Shown here piece after piece: positions 1-12,350 of a stretch of DNA of 64,000 nt. The notes below the pieces were generated by a model, which searched no databases, was not told the DNA's origin, and worked only from the letters and a program-made list of their open reading frames with translations. This DNA is from Anthostomella pinea (Eukaryota > Ascomycota > Sordariomycetes > Xylariales > Xylariaceae): contig CAUWAG010000018.1 of NCBI GenBank assembly GCA_963556695.1, positions 372,001-436,000 of the forward strand, read 5' to 3'. The translations under genes and the position numbers were made by a program. Every line of letters starts with the position of its first letter. Positions within the stretch are counted from its first letter, which is position 1.

Positions 1-1467
1 AAAAATATTATCCGTTTAATTTACTCTGAACATGTTCAATTCACACAACCCAAAAGTTAAAACGTTATTTGAAGATATTAACTTTCATTTAATTAAAAAC
101 ATCAACGAATCAAGTAAATTTTTTTCGAATTATATATTAATGCTTTAAGAATTATACATACATTAATAGATTTCCTCGTACGAACACCAATTAGGCTGTT
201 TTAGTTACATTAACAATTATTGATTAAATCGTATTTCGATAAAGTAATAGAAGCATTGAACCTAGAATATTTCAAAAGTATACCATAACAATTTTTCCCC
301 AATGAAATTATATGTATTTATTTAAAATCGTTTCAAGCCATTTAGTTAAAAAGAGATATAATACGATACTAGAAGTATTTAAACCATGAACCGTTTTTCT
401 CAAATATTAATCATAACGCCGTTTCCAAGTATGTCTAACAAAAACTACTTCTTCCATATTAACACTTATTCAATATAATATAGAATCTAGTGTTACGATT
501 ATATCTAAAATCGTCTACATTATTAATAATGAAAAAATCAAATAACATTAAACCCTAACGACGATATTCTACGTCGTAAAATAAAGAGAATAATATTACG
601 TTGATGTAATACTTATTTAAACGTATCTAAGAAAGTTTAATTAAACGAATTATCTGTTTAAACAACTCGAACGGGAAAAAAAATTCGACTTAGTTTAAAT
701 TCTTTAAAACAATTAAAAGCTTATCGTAAATATATTAATTTTATGATTAACGATAAAATCGTGATTAAAAACACACCTTTTCCTAGGCTTCTATAACTTT
801 AATTGAAAATTAACTACAACTAAAACCAAATTATTAAATTTTTTAATAAATTAAGGAAAATAAAATTTGATGTTTGTTAAACAAATCTTTATTAAACACA
901 ATTCAATACTTTAATTTATTTTTCAATAATATTAAGCTTATAGTGTTTTCATATAAAGAAAACTTTCATTAAAACCAACGCTTTAGGAAAAACTATTAAC
1001 ACTACATTATTACGCCCAATTTAGATAAACACCATACTTCGTTAAGTTTTTTCGAGATTTTTATAGAGATTAAGATGAAATTATAATTTTATAACGAGAA
1101 ACTATTTACATTTATAAAGAAAATCTTAAATTAAACGGGCTTTTTTAAAAAACTGTAAGTTAACAAATTATTTTTCATAATTATAAATCATGTAAATCTT
1201 AGATACTTTAACATATAATAAATACGTAACTTGGGATAAATCAACCAGAAAATCCTTTCTCTTAATATAACTTTATGATTTTATACGGTCTTTACTTGAT
1301 AACATGGTTATAAATACGTTATTATACTAAAACTAAGATAAAATGATTTTCCAAAATGCAAAATTATTACCAAAGTACGACCTCATTTTAACTATTTACG
1401 TTTAATTATATTTATCCGATATATATCGCTTTTTTTAAAACTTTATCATGAAACAAATGTTTATTAT
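1..1467. other. AT-rich gene-free stretch
   Basis: Very AT-rich DNA full of TA, TAA and TTA and poor in long reading frames. I see no conserved coding signal. The composition fits RIP-decayed repeat, but I could not identify the parent element. Confidence 0.7.
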
Positions 1468-1753
1468 TGTAAGCAGTCGGGTGGCTCACAGGTGTGCTGT
1501 AGCACGCTTCTAGGGGTGACAAGGCTGACAAGGCTGACAGCAGCACTGAAAGGAAGGAACAGCCTGGAAGCGGGCTTTGAGCCTTAGTGTATCTGGGACA
1601 AGGGATCTTTACCCTCCGGATCAAAGGCTGGGCATTGCTTTGAAGTTGGTATGTGTATTTAGTACCTGAACAGGTCCCAAGACCCAAGGGTAGATATGCA
1701 CCCAGAATGTAAGCAACATGATGACCTGAGCCACTGAACCGATCTTTTCCATA
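1468..1753. mobile_element. Short non-RIPed insertion, LTR-like, with ATTAT duplication
   Basis: A 286-bp island of balanced composition inside AT-rich DNA. It starts TGTAAGCAG and ends TTCCATA, and is flanked on both sides by ATTAT (1463-1467 and 1754-1758). A TG...CA element whose last CA became TA, the preferred RIP change, would look like this. It contains a short tandem repeat of GACAAGGCT near 1518. The 91-residue reading frame crossing it on the minus strand shows no known domain and is probably chance. A solo LTR or small non-autonomous element is the best reading; the class is uncertain. Confidence 0.5.
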
Positions 1754-1758
1754 ATTAT

Positions 1759-2907
1759 TAATAAAATTAATACTTCGTACTCATCCAAAATTATGTTAAT
1801 AATGAATCGAACGAACCTTAACTTACACTAATTCTTATTATACAAATTAAACCAGAAAATTGACAGATTTTTAAAAAGCTTTAAGCAATTTTCTCTTTTT
1901 ATAAAATGAGCTCATTATTTTACCAAAAAAAATCATTTTAAACGAAAATTATCCATGAAACTTACAACATCTTTAAAACTAATTATATAAACGGCGCTAA
2001 GAATATAAAAGGAGTTAATAAATGCCGCATTTATTAAGTAACCTAGCTACTTCACTCACGGTTTACTATGCATTACTTAGTGGTTATAGTTGTTACTTGC
2101 GGGAAAAAACAAGAGAATATAGAAAAGCCTGCGATTGAGTAGATCTATCGTTAACACGATAAGGGTTTAAATGTAAATCATTTAACGTAACGATTGAATA
2201 ATATGTAAGAAACCTTAACCGGCGTACCTGGCTTGCTTAAAAAATACGGTAGAAGGAAAAATAACTAGTTACTTAATATAATAAAAGGAATTTGCGTAAT
2301 AAGAAAAATAAAAATACCGTGTTACTTACAAACGTTGCATACGCCTTTGTTAAACAGAGAGCTTAATAATAAGGCCGAAGCTCGAGTAAAATTACCGTTA
2401 TCTTAACTATATATAATATATAATAAAGTCCTAAAGAAAGATAACCGTTTTCAACATACGTGTATTCGTTTCAAGATGTTTAACTGATTATGTAATAATT
2501 ATAAAGTATTAACAAGTAAGAAATACCCTTTTAATAAACACAATTACACCATCGTTAACGAAAACACTTATTATTATAAAAATAATCCTTAATAGTATTA
2601 CTAGGCTAATTACCTACTTAATTCTTTCTTACATCCACAGCTTTTACGTAACTACTAGGGCTAGCTTCCTTTCTTTCCTTTTTAAATGAAATAATAAACA
2701 CCGTTTAAACCCTTATACATACGCATATATTATAGCCCGGCCTACAATAAGTTTTATATTAATAAACCTTTATATTACGTTTTAACTTTCCTTTTGTTAA
2801 CCTTTAAACTACGCTTGAGCCATTTTAGCGAAATTAAATTCAATATTTTTGCGTTATTTAATATAAAAATCTTATTTCGTTAAGCTTACACATATTTTCG
2901 TTATTAT
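1759..2907. other. AT-rich gene-free stretch
   Basis: AT-rich, decayed intergenic or repeat DNA. No coding region seen. A small perfect palindrome (AATAAATG-CCG-CATTTATT) lies near 2020-2040. Confidence 0.6.
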
Positions 2908-3101
2908 TATTCTCAGGGTTAAGGTAGCTGGATGCCGAAGCAAAGTGATGGCGGCGATTCCAAGAAGCAGGTGTATGAGGATACTTCAATCTATCCTGTT
3001 ATGTTTGTGGGAATTAGGCGTTGTAAGGGGATGTGGTAGTGGAGCCTTAGGGCTCCGATCTGTGACCAGTCGGCCTGACATGCCGGTGCAATATCCTTAC
3101 A
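2908..3101. mobile_element. Short non-RIPed insertion, LTR-like
   Basis: About 190 bp of GC-balanced sequence ending CCTTACA and followed by ATTAT (3102-3106). ATTAT also precedes the left edge, either at 2903-2907 or at 2906-2910, so the exact start is ambiguous by 3 bp. The 63-residue reading frame at 2945-3136 runs out into AT-rich DNA and has no recognisable domain. Probably another short insertion of the same general kind as at 1468-1753. Confidence 0.4.
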
Positions 3102-3106
3102 ATTAT

Positions 3107-6100
3107 TCCTTTAAAAATATAACCATGTATTATTAAGTTTGATTTACTATCGTTTTAACATAAAGAAACATTTTTATAAAAAGACTCTAAGCTGAATAGT
3201 ATATGACGGGTTACATTTATATATACGTGTAAAATAAGCCAATTTAAGATTAATGTAAAATTAAAAAAGATCCTTAAACAGCTTACGAAATAATGTCTGA
3301 ACTAGCGTCGGCGTAGACTGAACTAGCTTTAAATCGGCTTATAATTAGCCGATTTATATATTAAAGCCTTTAAACTTATAATATGTTTAACAGTAGGTTA
3401 AAACGTTCTAATAATATCAACAACAAATTTATACATTTATTACTAAATGTAAAATATTCAAAACTTATATCGGTATTATCACGAAATCTTCATTACACGA
3501 TTTAATATTACGTCTAATATATTTTAATTAGTTCTGTTTATAAAAAAATATCACCTTAAATGTTAAACAACTAATAATACAATAATAATAGTATATTGAT
3601 AGATAACCGTTAATATTAGTTGAATTACTAATAAAATTCAATACTTAATATGGTAATAACTATACGCACCATCGGTAATAGTAGCCTTATTAGCTAAGTC
3701 ATACGTAACTAACACGTAACTACTCAAACAATAAGTTATTCCGAAACTATTTAGGACCCAAAACTTAAAGTAAGTGTCTATATATATATGTATATATATA
3801 TTTCTTTATCAGATTTAGTTACGCCATTCGCTTTGCTTTTTTATTTAAAAAAAATTTGTCATATGTACAGATATATATATAATATAATGCTTTCAAGTAC
3901 TCACTATATATACGGAACGTAATAATCTTTCACTTACAATTTACTATTTAGAAACATATTAAATCTATAAAATGATAAACCGATACGACCTATATTCAAT
4001 ATAATATGATATAGGTTTTAAGACGCGTTTTATTATATTTTGAGATAAAATATATATGTTAAAGCTTTTTTCTTCTTCATTGTCATTAGAAATAGTGTAC
4101 GATTAACAACGCGTCTAATTAAATACGGCTAGAAAGTAAATAGGCTTTATAAATAATAATTACTTTTAATACTTTTTAAAAACTCGTAAAGAAATCCTTT
4201 ATCGTAAATCCTATACAAATATTTATTAACATCTTAATCTTCGATATTACCCTCGATATATAATGCGTCTTAAACTATAAACTATTTCTTAATTGAGTTT
4301 CAAATGAAGCTTTTACGTAATTCCGTTACCGATGAACTTTAAAAGAAATCAAGTTCGATATTTATTTATAACTTAATAAATATATTATTACGTTTATTTA
4401 AAATAAAAACCCCCTTTTTATACCCTTTACCTAGTTGATTTATAAACAATAATAAGAACTTAATAATTCCCAGCATTTTCATAATATCGCTAGTTTGAAA
4501 CCCGTTATTAAAAAAACTTAACGATTTATTTTAAAAACAAAAGCTTGACTTTGATGTCGATAAAAAGAGCCGTATAATTTTAACCATTTTAAACATAAGA
4601 CTATTTCTTATTCGCATATATGTATTTATCTTTACTGATAAGCTAAATCAAGCCAATTGAAAATCGGTACTTTAACCTTGACCGTTATGAGTAAAAATAA
4701 ACAAGTCATTATTCTTTTGATTGTTTTTCTTATTAAGAGTAAAAGGCTTAATATTGAGGTTATAATGAAAGTCTATACCTAATAAGCTGAATTCCTAAAG
4801 AACCGAAATGAATTTAAATGTTAAAAAACAAATTTACCATGTTGTTTAAATGAGTTTGTACTTACAAATTGATTTATCTTAATAAAGAATCAAGTTACAG
4901 CGTTGAATAAAATAAACCGCTTACTTTTATTAATCATCCCCTTCCTACCTTGATAGTTCTGTTCAACTAATAACATGTATTAATAATTAGTAGATTAAAT
5001 AATAATGAGGTTTACTCCTTTTTAAAAAGCAATGAATTTCTTTAAAATTCAATAATTTTAAAAGCTCGATGTTAAAATATTTAATGCTTCTCAAAAAAAA
5101 TCGATATTATTAACATAGCTATTTATTCAACTTATAAGGAAATTTGAAAGTAATTTCATAAGAAATATGTTAAATATGATATAAAACCCGACTTTTTTTA
5201 CGCGAACTTATAGTACTTAATAACTCTAACCCTATTAACTTTAACTTTATTCTTTGAAAACTAACCGGTTAAAAACTTTCAAATTTTAAATTTTAAATAA
5301 ACTTTTAAGCTGTTTAAATGTGTTTTACTTGGATAGAAACGATAATAAAGAAGTCGATTTTTTTAAAATAAACAACAATTTTGTTACGATTAACTTTGAT
5401 AAAAAAAACCCTATATAATCGTAAAGCGTGTATTGATAGGTGTATATTAGTATATATATACGGATTAAAATTTTTAGGTTAAAAAACTATAGCAGTATAT
5501 ATCTAACGTATATACAACGTTTATTTAGTTATAATTACCTTAATTTAAGCTATTTGCTTAAATATATTAGGAAGTTTATTTATAGTTTTTAATAACGTAT
5601 CCTAAAAATGCCGGCTGTAAAAAAGGCCTATACTGTTGTTTTTAATACGTTAATTATCACTTATTTACTTATTAAAATATACGAGTGTTTTTCTTAGTTT
5701 TAATTCTCAAAATAAGAACAGGTGTAATATCTTTACGTGGTTAGCTATAAGGGAGTTTAGTAAGGGCGTTATTTATAGCGTGAATATTAAACTTAATATT
5801 GACTTTAACGAGGTTTTTGGTACCATTTTTAACGAGCTGTTTCGTTACGTAAATAGACTTTTAAATAAGATTTTGCCTTTTTAAACGTTAGCAGAACTTC
5901 ATTGAAAGCCCCAAAGACTTTTATAATCAATCTTTAATTTCTGACTATTCATATTATAACTATACCATTATTATCTAATTCAATAGTTGAAGCCGGTATT
6001 ATAACGTTGATTCTTTACCAAAAACCGATCATAACTTTATACAATTCGTTTGAACCGACATTTAAATCGTTATTTTATTTAATTTCTATAAAACTAATAT

Positions 6101-7243
6101 ATAATAGTTTAATCAGAAACGGTTTTTAAATTTTCTTTCGGGGAATATTGAAGTTATAGTAATAACTAAATAAACGTTAAAAAAATTGATAGATCCATCT
6201 TATACGTAAAACGTCCGATTTCTTGTTGATTTTTTTGAGAATTAGCGCGTTACTATAAGTATGTACGTAAAACATTATGAAAAGTTATTCTAACAAGCAG
6301 AAACAAATGTTAAATTTTAAAAACTTAATTATTTTGTATTTATCATCTTATAAATAGTTATGGTGAATTGAAGCCATTTTACGACTAATTTAATCTTTTT
6401 ATAAAGAGGGTTACGTAAAAAATAGACTCTTTAAAATAAGTTTGTATCAATGCGAATAACGTCTTTTAACTTATAAGGCTTATATTTTTTTTAAAATTAA
6501 TAAGTCGAAATCAATCGAATCGAACTATATTTATTTTTAAAAAATTATAATCAACCAATCACATTTATTATGTTTATTTGAAAATATATAAATGATAGAA
6601 TTGAATAATGATTTCAACGGTTTAACCCTTTCGTTGAAGACTACCGTAACTTTATTAGTAATAAGCGGTTGTTATAAGTAAATGAATATAGAAAGATTTT
6701 TAAAATACTTTTCAAAAGCATAAAGTAAATTTACGGTTTTAATTACACTTCATTTATAGGAAATATTTTGTTTACTTAATAAAAGGTATTTAAAATTATT
6801 AAAGCTAAAATTTAGTTATCTTGATCTATTTAACAATGTCAAAGATTAAAAATAATCCGTTGATAATATAGGAATTATTATTAAGAACAAATCGTCATGA
6901 TGTTTATTATATCTTTATAATAACTACAGAATATCTATGTAAAAAATGTTCAAATGATCTTTTGTATGTTTTAAAATATAAATTTATAAAAATGTTGAAA
7001 ATTTGAAACAGAAAATTCGAAATTTAATATTAAAAATTAAACCGTCAGTTGTGTTAACTTTATACGTTAAATAATAAAGTACTTATTTGTTAACTTAAAA
7101 CGTTTTACGTAATATTTAATACATTTTAAAATCTTGTATTTTTTGGGTTTTTATCGACATAATATTCATCGTTATATATTATTATGTAGAACGCCGAAAT
7201 AAAACCGTTAAGTATATATAAACAATACACTTTTTATCAATTA
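3107..7243. other. AT-rich decayed repeat DNA
   Basis: No gene seen. Small structures present are an exact 10-bp direct repeat CTGAACTAGC (3297-3306 and 3318-3327) and a perfect 9-bp inverted repeat (3331-3355, arms AAATCGGCT). The sequence looks like RIP-degraded repeat, but I could not assign it to a family. Confidence 0.6.
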
Positions 7244-9083
7244 ACGTAGGTCACAAGCAAGCGGGACACATAAGCGAGTGGGACACTTTCATGAACCTCA
7301 CAAACTTTCAACTTCTGACGAATATTCGGACTCCACCCACAACAATGGCACCGCGTTATAACGAATCAGACATGCAGCTAGTTGTCTAAGCTAAAAAATG
7401 AGACCCTCATATTTCTGTTCAAAAGCTTGCTAAAACTCTCCACCTACCAATCTCTACACAGGCTCAAAGAATCGCGGCCGACTATCATGACGCGGTAGCA
7501 TGCCCAATTCTTTGAAATATACGGTTTCTGAAGAGAATGCCATTTGTTCCTTTATACTCGACCTGGATATAGGAGCATTTCTGTCCTGGTACACTTATAT
7601 TGAAGATGTGGTGACTCAATTGTTGGCGGCATGGGGGGCTGGACGCGTCAGAAAGAACTGGACGGCGAACTTCATCAAACGTATACCAGGCCTCTGGACA
7701 CGTTTCTATCGCAGGATAGACTACTCAAGGGTCTTGAACAAAGATCCAGACGCGTATCGCATGTGGTTCGTCAAATGATGGCAGCAATCGCAAAACATGG
7801 TATCCAAGACGCGGATATTTATAACTTGAATGAGACTGGGTTTATGATGGGCATTATTGGGTCTGGCATGATCATTATAAGCGCCAAAAGACATGACAGG
7901 CCTAGACAAGCTCAACAAGGCAACAGGGAATGGTCTACAATAATCTCTCTTATCAATGCTGATGGTTGGGTGGTCCTGCGGTTTATCATTTTACAGGGCA
8001 AACCCCACCTCGCATCATGGTATTGCAACACAACATTACCACGCAATTGGAAGGTGGCCGTGTCCGATAACTGATGGACTACGAATAAGATCGGTTTGAA
8101 ATGAATTGAGTATTTCCATAAGTATACTAGACTGTGTATGACAGCCGGTAAATACCTCCTGATCCTAGATGGCCACAAAAGCCACCACTCTCACGTCTTT
8201 GAGAATTATTGTCAGAATAATGATATCATTACCCTTTGTATGCCTGTCCACTTGTTACATAGATTCCAGCCTTTAAATATCGGCTGTTTTAGCCTGCTCA
8301 AACAAGCTTACGGTTGTATGATTAAGGATCTCATCCGGCGTCATATAACCCATGTTTCGAAAGAGGACTTCCTTACAGTGTTTTGTGAAGCACATAACGC
8401 TGTTATAATGCCAGGAAATATTCGAGCAGGTTTCAGTGCCATTAAGCTTGTTCCTTTTGATCCAGAAAGTGTCATTTCAAAGCTTGATGCTGTCGCTGTC
8501 GTACGAACACCGTCGCCAGACCCCAATCTGCCACCCACTACTTGGACTTCCAAGACGCCTACCACCATCAACAAAGCGGTAAATAAATCAGTTTATACCC
8601 GAAATTGAGTCAGAAGCCACCAGGGAAGCTCACTTATATTAATAATTGATGCATTGAGCTTGTTTTCAAAGTAGACATATAGTCTTATGCACAAGGTCAC
8701 TTTGGTTAAAGAGACTAATTACTTATTAAGTAAATGTTAGAGGACAAAAAACAAATATGTAATAAAAGGAGGAATACTTTCTGTTAAAAATACAATAGGT
8801 CTTGGGGCTGCAAAGGATGGTACTGAGCTGGCAAGACAGGAAATGGGTGAAGGTAGTCGTTGTCCGAGGAGGGCAGCAGCGCGTGAGCAACGTTGTGGCG
8901 TTTGCGGCAACACTGGCCATAATGCGCGAACTTATACAATAGAGATCGAAACGTCTGAAGAAGAAGAATCCGATTGATTAGATTGAATTAAATACGTTGT
9001 GATTAAGTTATTTGATATGTTGGTTGGAAGCTTGGTAAGAAGTTGCAGTTCGCTTATAATTGCCGCTCGCTTGCTATCTACGT
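7244..9083 (+). mobile_element. pogo/Fot1-like DNA transposon, copy 1 (inactive)
   Basis: A complete 1.84-kb element of the Tc1/mariner superfamily, pogo/Fot1 branch. The ends are imperfect inverted repeats of about 38 bp starting ACGTAG; the reverse complement of the right end matches the left at most positions, including TAAGCGA. TA dinucleotides at 7242-7243 and 9084-9085 are the expected target duplication. Inside is a broken transposase gene. Composition is clearly less AT-rich than the flanks, so this copy suffered few RIP mutations. A second, more damaged copy lies at 46854-48699 in the same orientation. Confidence 0.85.
7345..8977 (+). pseudogene. Broken pogo/Fot1-like DDE transposase
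   Basis: The start MAPRYNESDMQ matches MALRYSKSDL of the second copy. The reading then breaks by stops and frameshifts (segments near 7500-7778, 7631-8074 and 8138-8608). Recognisable parts are an N-terminal helix-turn-helix region, the DDE core and a C-terminal zinc knuckle (CGVCGNTGHNA, near 8890) followed by an acidic tail ending at 8977. Two catalytic positions are altered. The usual DETGF reads NETGF (7829-7831), and the third acid in QPLD reads QPLN (8276-8278). The middle acid in LILDGHKSHHS is kept. Both changes are G-to-A transitions. The protein would be inactive even without the stops. Confidence 0.85.
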
Positions 9084-9085
9084 TA

Positions 9086-11339
9086 TACAATTATAAATTA
9101 TGAAGTTAATCGTATTTTATAACTTAAATACGCTTAAGGCTATGAACTTTATCACTATTAAAACTTACGCTAGTATTGCCCCGCGGTTTAAAGAAAATTC
9201 TTTTAACCACGTTATTAATAGTAGCTAGCAAAAAGCAAAGCTAAAGTTAAAAGTTAGATTAACAAGTTTTTTCCTAGTTATTATTCCAAGCTTATAGGTG
9301 TAGCGCTTATCTTTTTTACTCTTGTTTTCTGTTACTAAACTTTTGATTCTACTATATATAAATAACTTATAGTTATGATGAACTAACTCTATAACTTAAC
9401 AATTCAAATGCGAAAATAAATCCGGTTTATTGACAGGTAACTTGATATTTAGCCTTATCAATATATTTTAAAAAAAAAATCTTGAAATTTAATGAACAAC
9501 TATAATAAGAAAGAGATTGCTAGAATAAAGCAATGGTTTCAAAGATTAAAAGATAGTAAAAAAACAATTATTATAACTTATTTATAACTTATTTATAAAC
9601 ATTATCGTAATATTAAAATTATTATTATTAACATCACCGCTTTATTAACGAAGCTTTATTAGTGTTCAAGTATTTTTTATCTAAGAAGCTTGTTGATTAA
9701 TATATGAATCTAATATTGAAAACTTGACATAGTTTGTAAATTCTATACTCTTAGTAAGTTTAAAGTTAAGTTGGAAAAAAATCAAGTCTTTCTTTAGCGT
9801 TAAAATTTCTCGACAACTTAAGTCCTTTTCGTTAAAAAAAACGTTTGCGCACAGACTTGAACTGTCGCATATCAGAAAATATATATTTATTAAAGGTTTA
9901 CGTTTCTTAGAATATTATTCGTTTTAATAAACCCTAATATTTTTAAAAACTTTATCATAAGGATTGAAGCTGGAAAGTTATCGATCCGGCGGTACCTTTA
10001 ATATTAATAATTTTACGTTATCGTTTATCGTATTAACTATTTAGAAAAGGAATTTTTATATAACTAAACGTTTAATTAAATCAATATGCGGTTTTAAAGC
10101 GAAATAGAGTAAAGAATATAATTAAATCACGTTGTAAAAAAACACCGTAATTCTAATAATAACGAGTATAAACGTTATTAAGAGATTCAAAGCGTTCAAA
10201 GCACGTAAATTTTTAAAAAAAACTTTAAATATTGAGTAAAGGTATTATAAAACGTAAATATAACTTAATTAAATTCATATTTTAATACATAAAACGTGTA
10301 ATCGAGATACTGTTAGCGGAGAATATTTAACGCGTAACGCGTTAAATTTTTTTCTCTCGTTTGAAATAGCTATATTCGCATTCATTAAAATAGGGAAAAT
10401 TTTTAATTTTTTTTAAATATATACTTGTTATGAAGTATAAGTTTAAAAGCGCAAAATAAATAGATTAATTATTATCATAGCTTATACTTACCGAGTATAA
10501 GCTATTATAGTAAAGGCGCTGATGATAATAATATCAACTCTAAATGTTTATAGTGAGTAGAACTTAAAAAAAGGTTAATGATTAGACTTAATGTTATATC
10601 ATGTTAAACCTGCTAGAAATTATAATAGAACTCGACATAAAATGCTATTATATAAAGCATATATATGTAACTATATATTATTATATATATGCGAGTTAGA
10701 GATTTTAAACTAAAAGGACTATAATAGTATATATATAAGTTGTATATAGCGCTTATTTAACCATAGCAGCCCCTATTTACGCTACTTACCTGAATGTAGT
10801 GGTGACTTTATTTATACCCCTTGATAACGAGTGTTAAATCGCTTAAACACAAAAGCTTCAAATTGATAACACCCTTTTTAAAAAGTTTAACATTTCTAAA
10901 AGAGTATTGATAGTATTAATAACGCTGCGAACTAAGTTTCTCTTTAATCAAATCTTACTCTTAAAAGGCTTCCTTTTTATTCTTCTGTTTTAATATCTTT
11001 TATTCGTCATAGTTTATAAATAATCGATATAAATTGTTATAAACGATATATATACGTAAAACGTCAATTAAATAAATGGAAGCTTTAATTATAGAAGTCT
11101 CATACTTTATTAAAATAAATATAACTGTTGTAATACCATTTGTTCCGTAAGACCAACCTTGAAATTTTTAATTTTACTCAAATTAATGTTCTTTTCATTA
11201 AATCAATTACTAACATTATTGAAAGCTTTATTACCACTACTTCCGCTACGATAGAATTGTTAAAATGTTAATTTAAAAATAGATTCATCGAGTTATTTCA
11301 TTTTATAACTATAGGTTATATAAATGTAATAAGGTCAAG
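9086..11339. other. AT-rich DNA with perfect short inverted repeats
   Basis: No gene seen. Two perfect hairpin-like repeats stand out: arms ATTTAACGCG with a 3-bp loop (10325-10347) and 12-bp arms ATAGCTTATACT (10477-10505). They may be relics or chance; no flanking feature explains them. Confidence 0.55.
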
Positions 11340-12350
11340 GGTTTAACATCAAGGGAAAGAAGTAAACAATAACTAGGAAATTACTATTACAGCTTCTAGC
11401 TTTAACCTAGCCTTTTAGTTACGTAATAAAAAATAATTCTCTTATATTACGCGGCGTACTAGTTAAAATTTCGCAAATGACTTAATACTAAGGTAAACTT
11501 TAATAGTCATGAAGTTTACGGCCTTACGCTACGAAAAATCTTTATTATAAGCTATTTAAAAGTTTAACGAAAGCTAAAACCTGTTTTTCTTTCTTTCCTT
11601 TTATATAACCAACTTGAATATTCTCTTTTCGTTGTAAATACCAGGTTTAAAACGCTAAAACCGCTTTCAATAACGTTATGATAATTTAACAAACCTAGCC
11701 TTTACGCTTGTAAAACGACGTCGCTTAAATACCGTTTTAAACATTTATATTTAAAGCTATTAAAGTAAAATCTTTTTACCATAATATCATCGACCTTACG
11801 ATACCTAATTAAGCACGTACGCTATACTTCCTCTTGAAGCAAAATTTTTCAAAAGCTCCTCCTTCATATGACGGTTAAAAAGCCACATTAAACACGAAAA
11901 TATTCCCGATAGCGTTAAAAATATCCAGATTCACCGGTACTAAACCATATTAACTAAAAGCCGCGAAATAAGCTTAATAAAGCAACGGGGAAAGCTCTAA
12001 CTAAATATGTTAAAATTTACAGCTATTAATAAATGGCGAAGAAAACGACTAGACTTAGTCGAAAAATATCAACCAAACAACGCGCAATGTAAAAACCGGA
12101 AACCGACTTATTAAACATCAAACGGCTAGGCATAACCATGTCAAACGGCTAAGCGTCGCTTATAACGTTGATTAAAAACCATATTAAACAGCTAAGCCAG
12201 ATAAAGCTCGGAGTAGACGGCCGACAGAAATACTAGATGAAAGTGCAACTAAAAATAACTAAAAGCTATACCTACATATGATAAAAAAGACAATATAATT
12301 AACGGAAATATAATAACGGCTCTTATATCAGTTTATACTTAGGAAAGTTA
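11340..12350. repeat. Repeat family R1, copy 1 (longest)
   Basis: Collinear by eye with 33540-34040 (left half), 14990-15540 (right half) and 36640-37620. Shared landmarks are an ACTAGGAAATT block, a GCGGCGTA block, TTTACGGCCTTACG, AAAACGACGTCGC, repeated AAACGGCTA units and AAAAGCTATACCTA. CpG-containing words persist while CA/TG words are mostly lost, as after RIP. No reading frame survives and the class is unknown. Boundaries are approximate. Confidence 0.6.

Noticed and set aside
1470..1740. tRNA-derived SINE
   Set aside because: No convincing A and B boxes at the right spacing; the flanking ATTAT duplication fits an LTR-like insertion as well.
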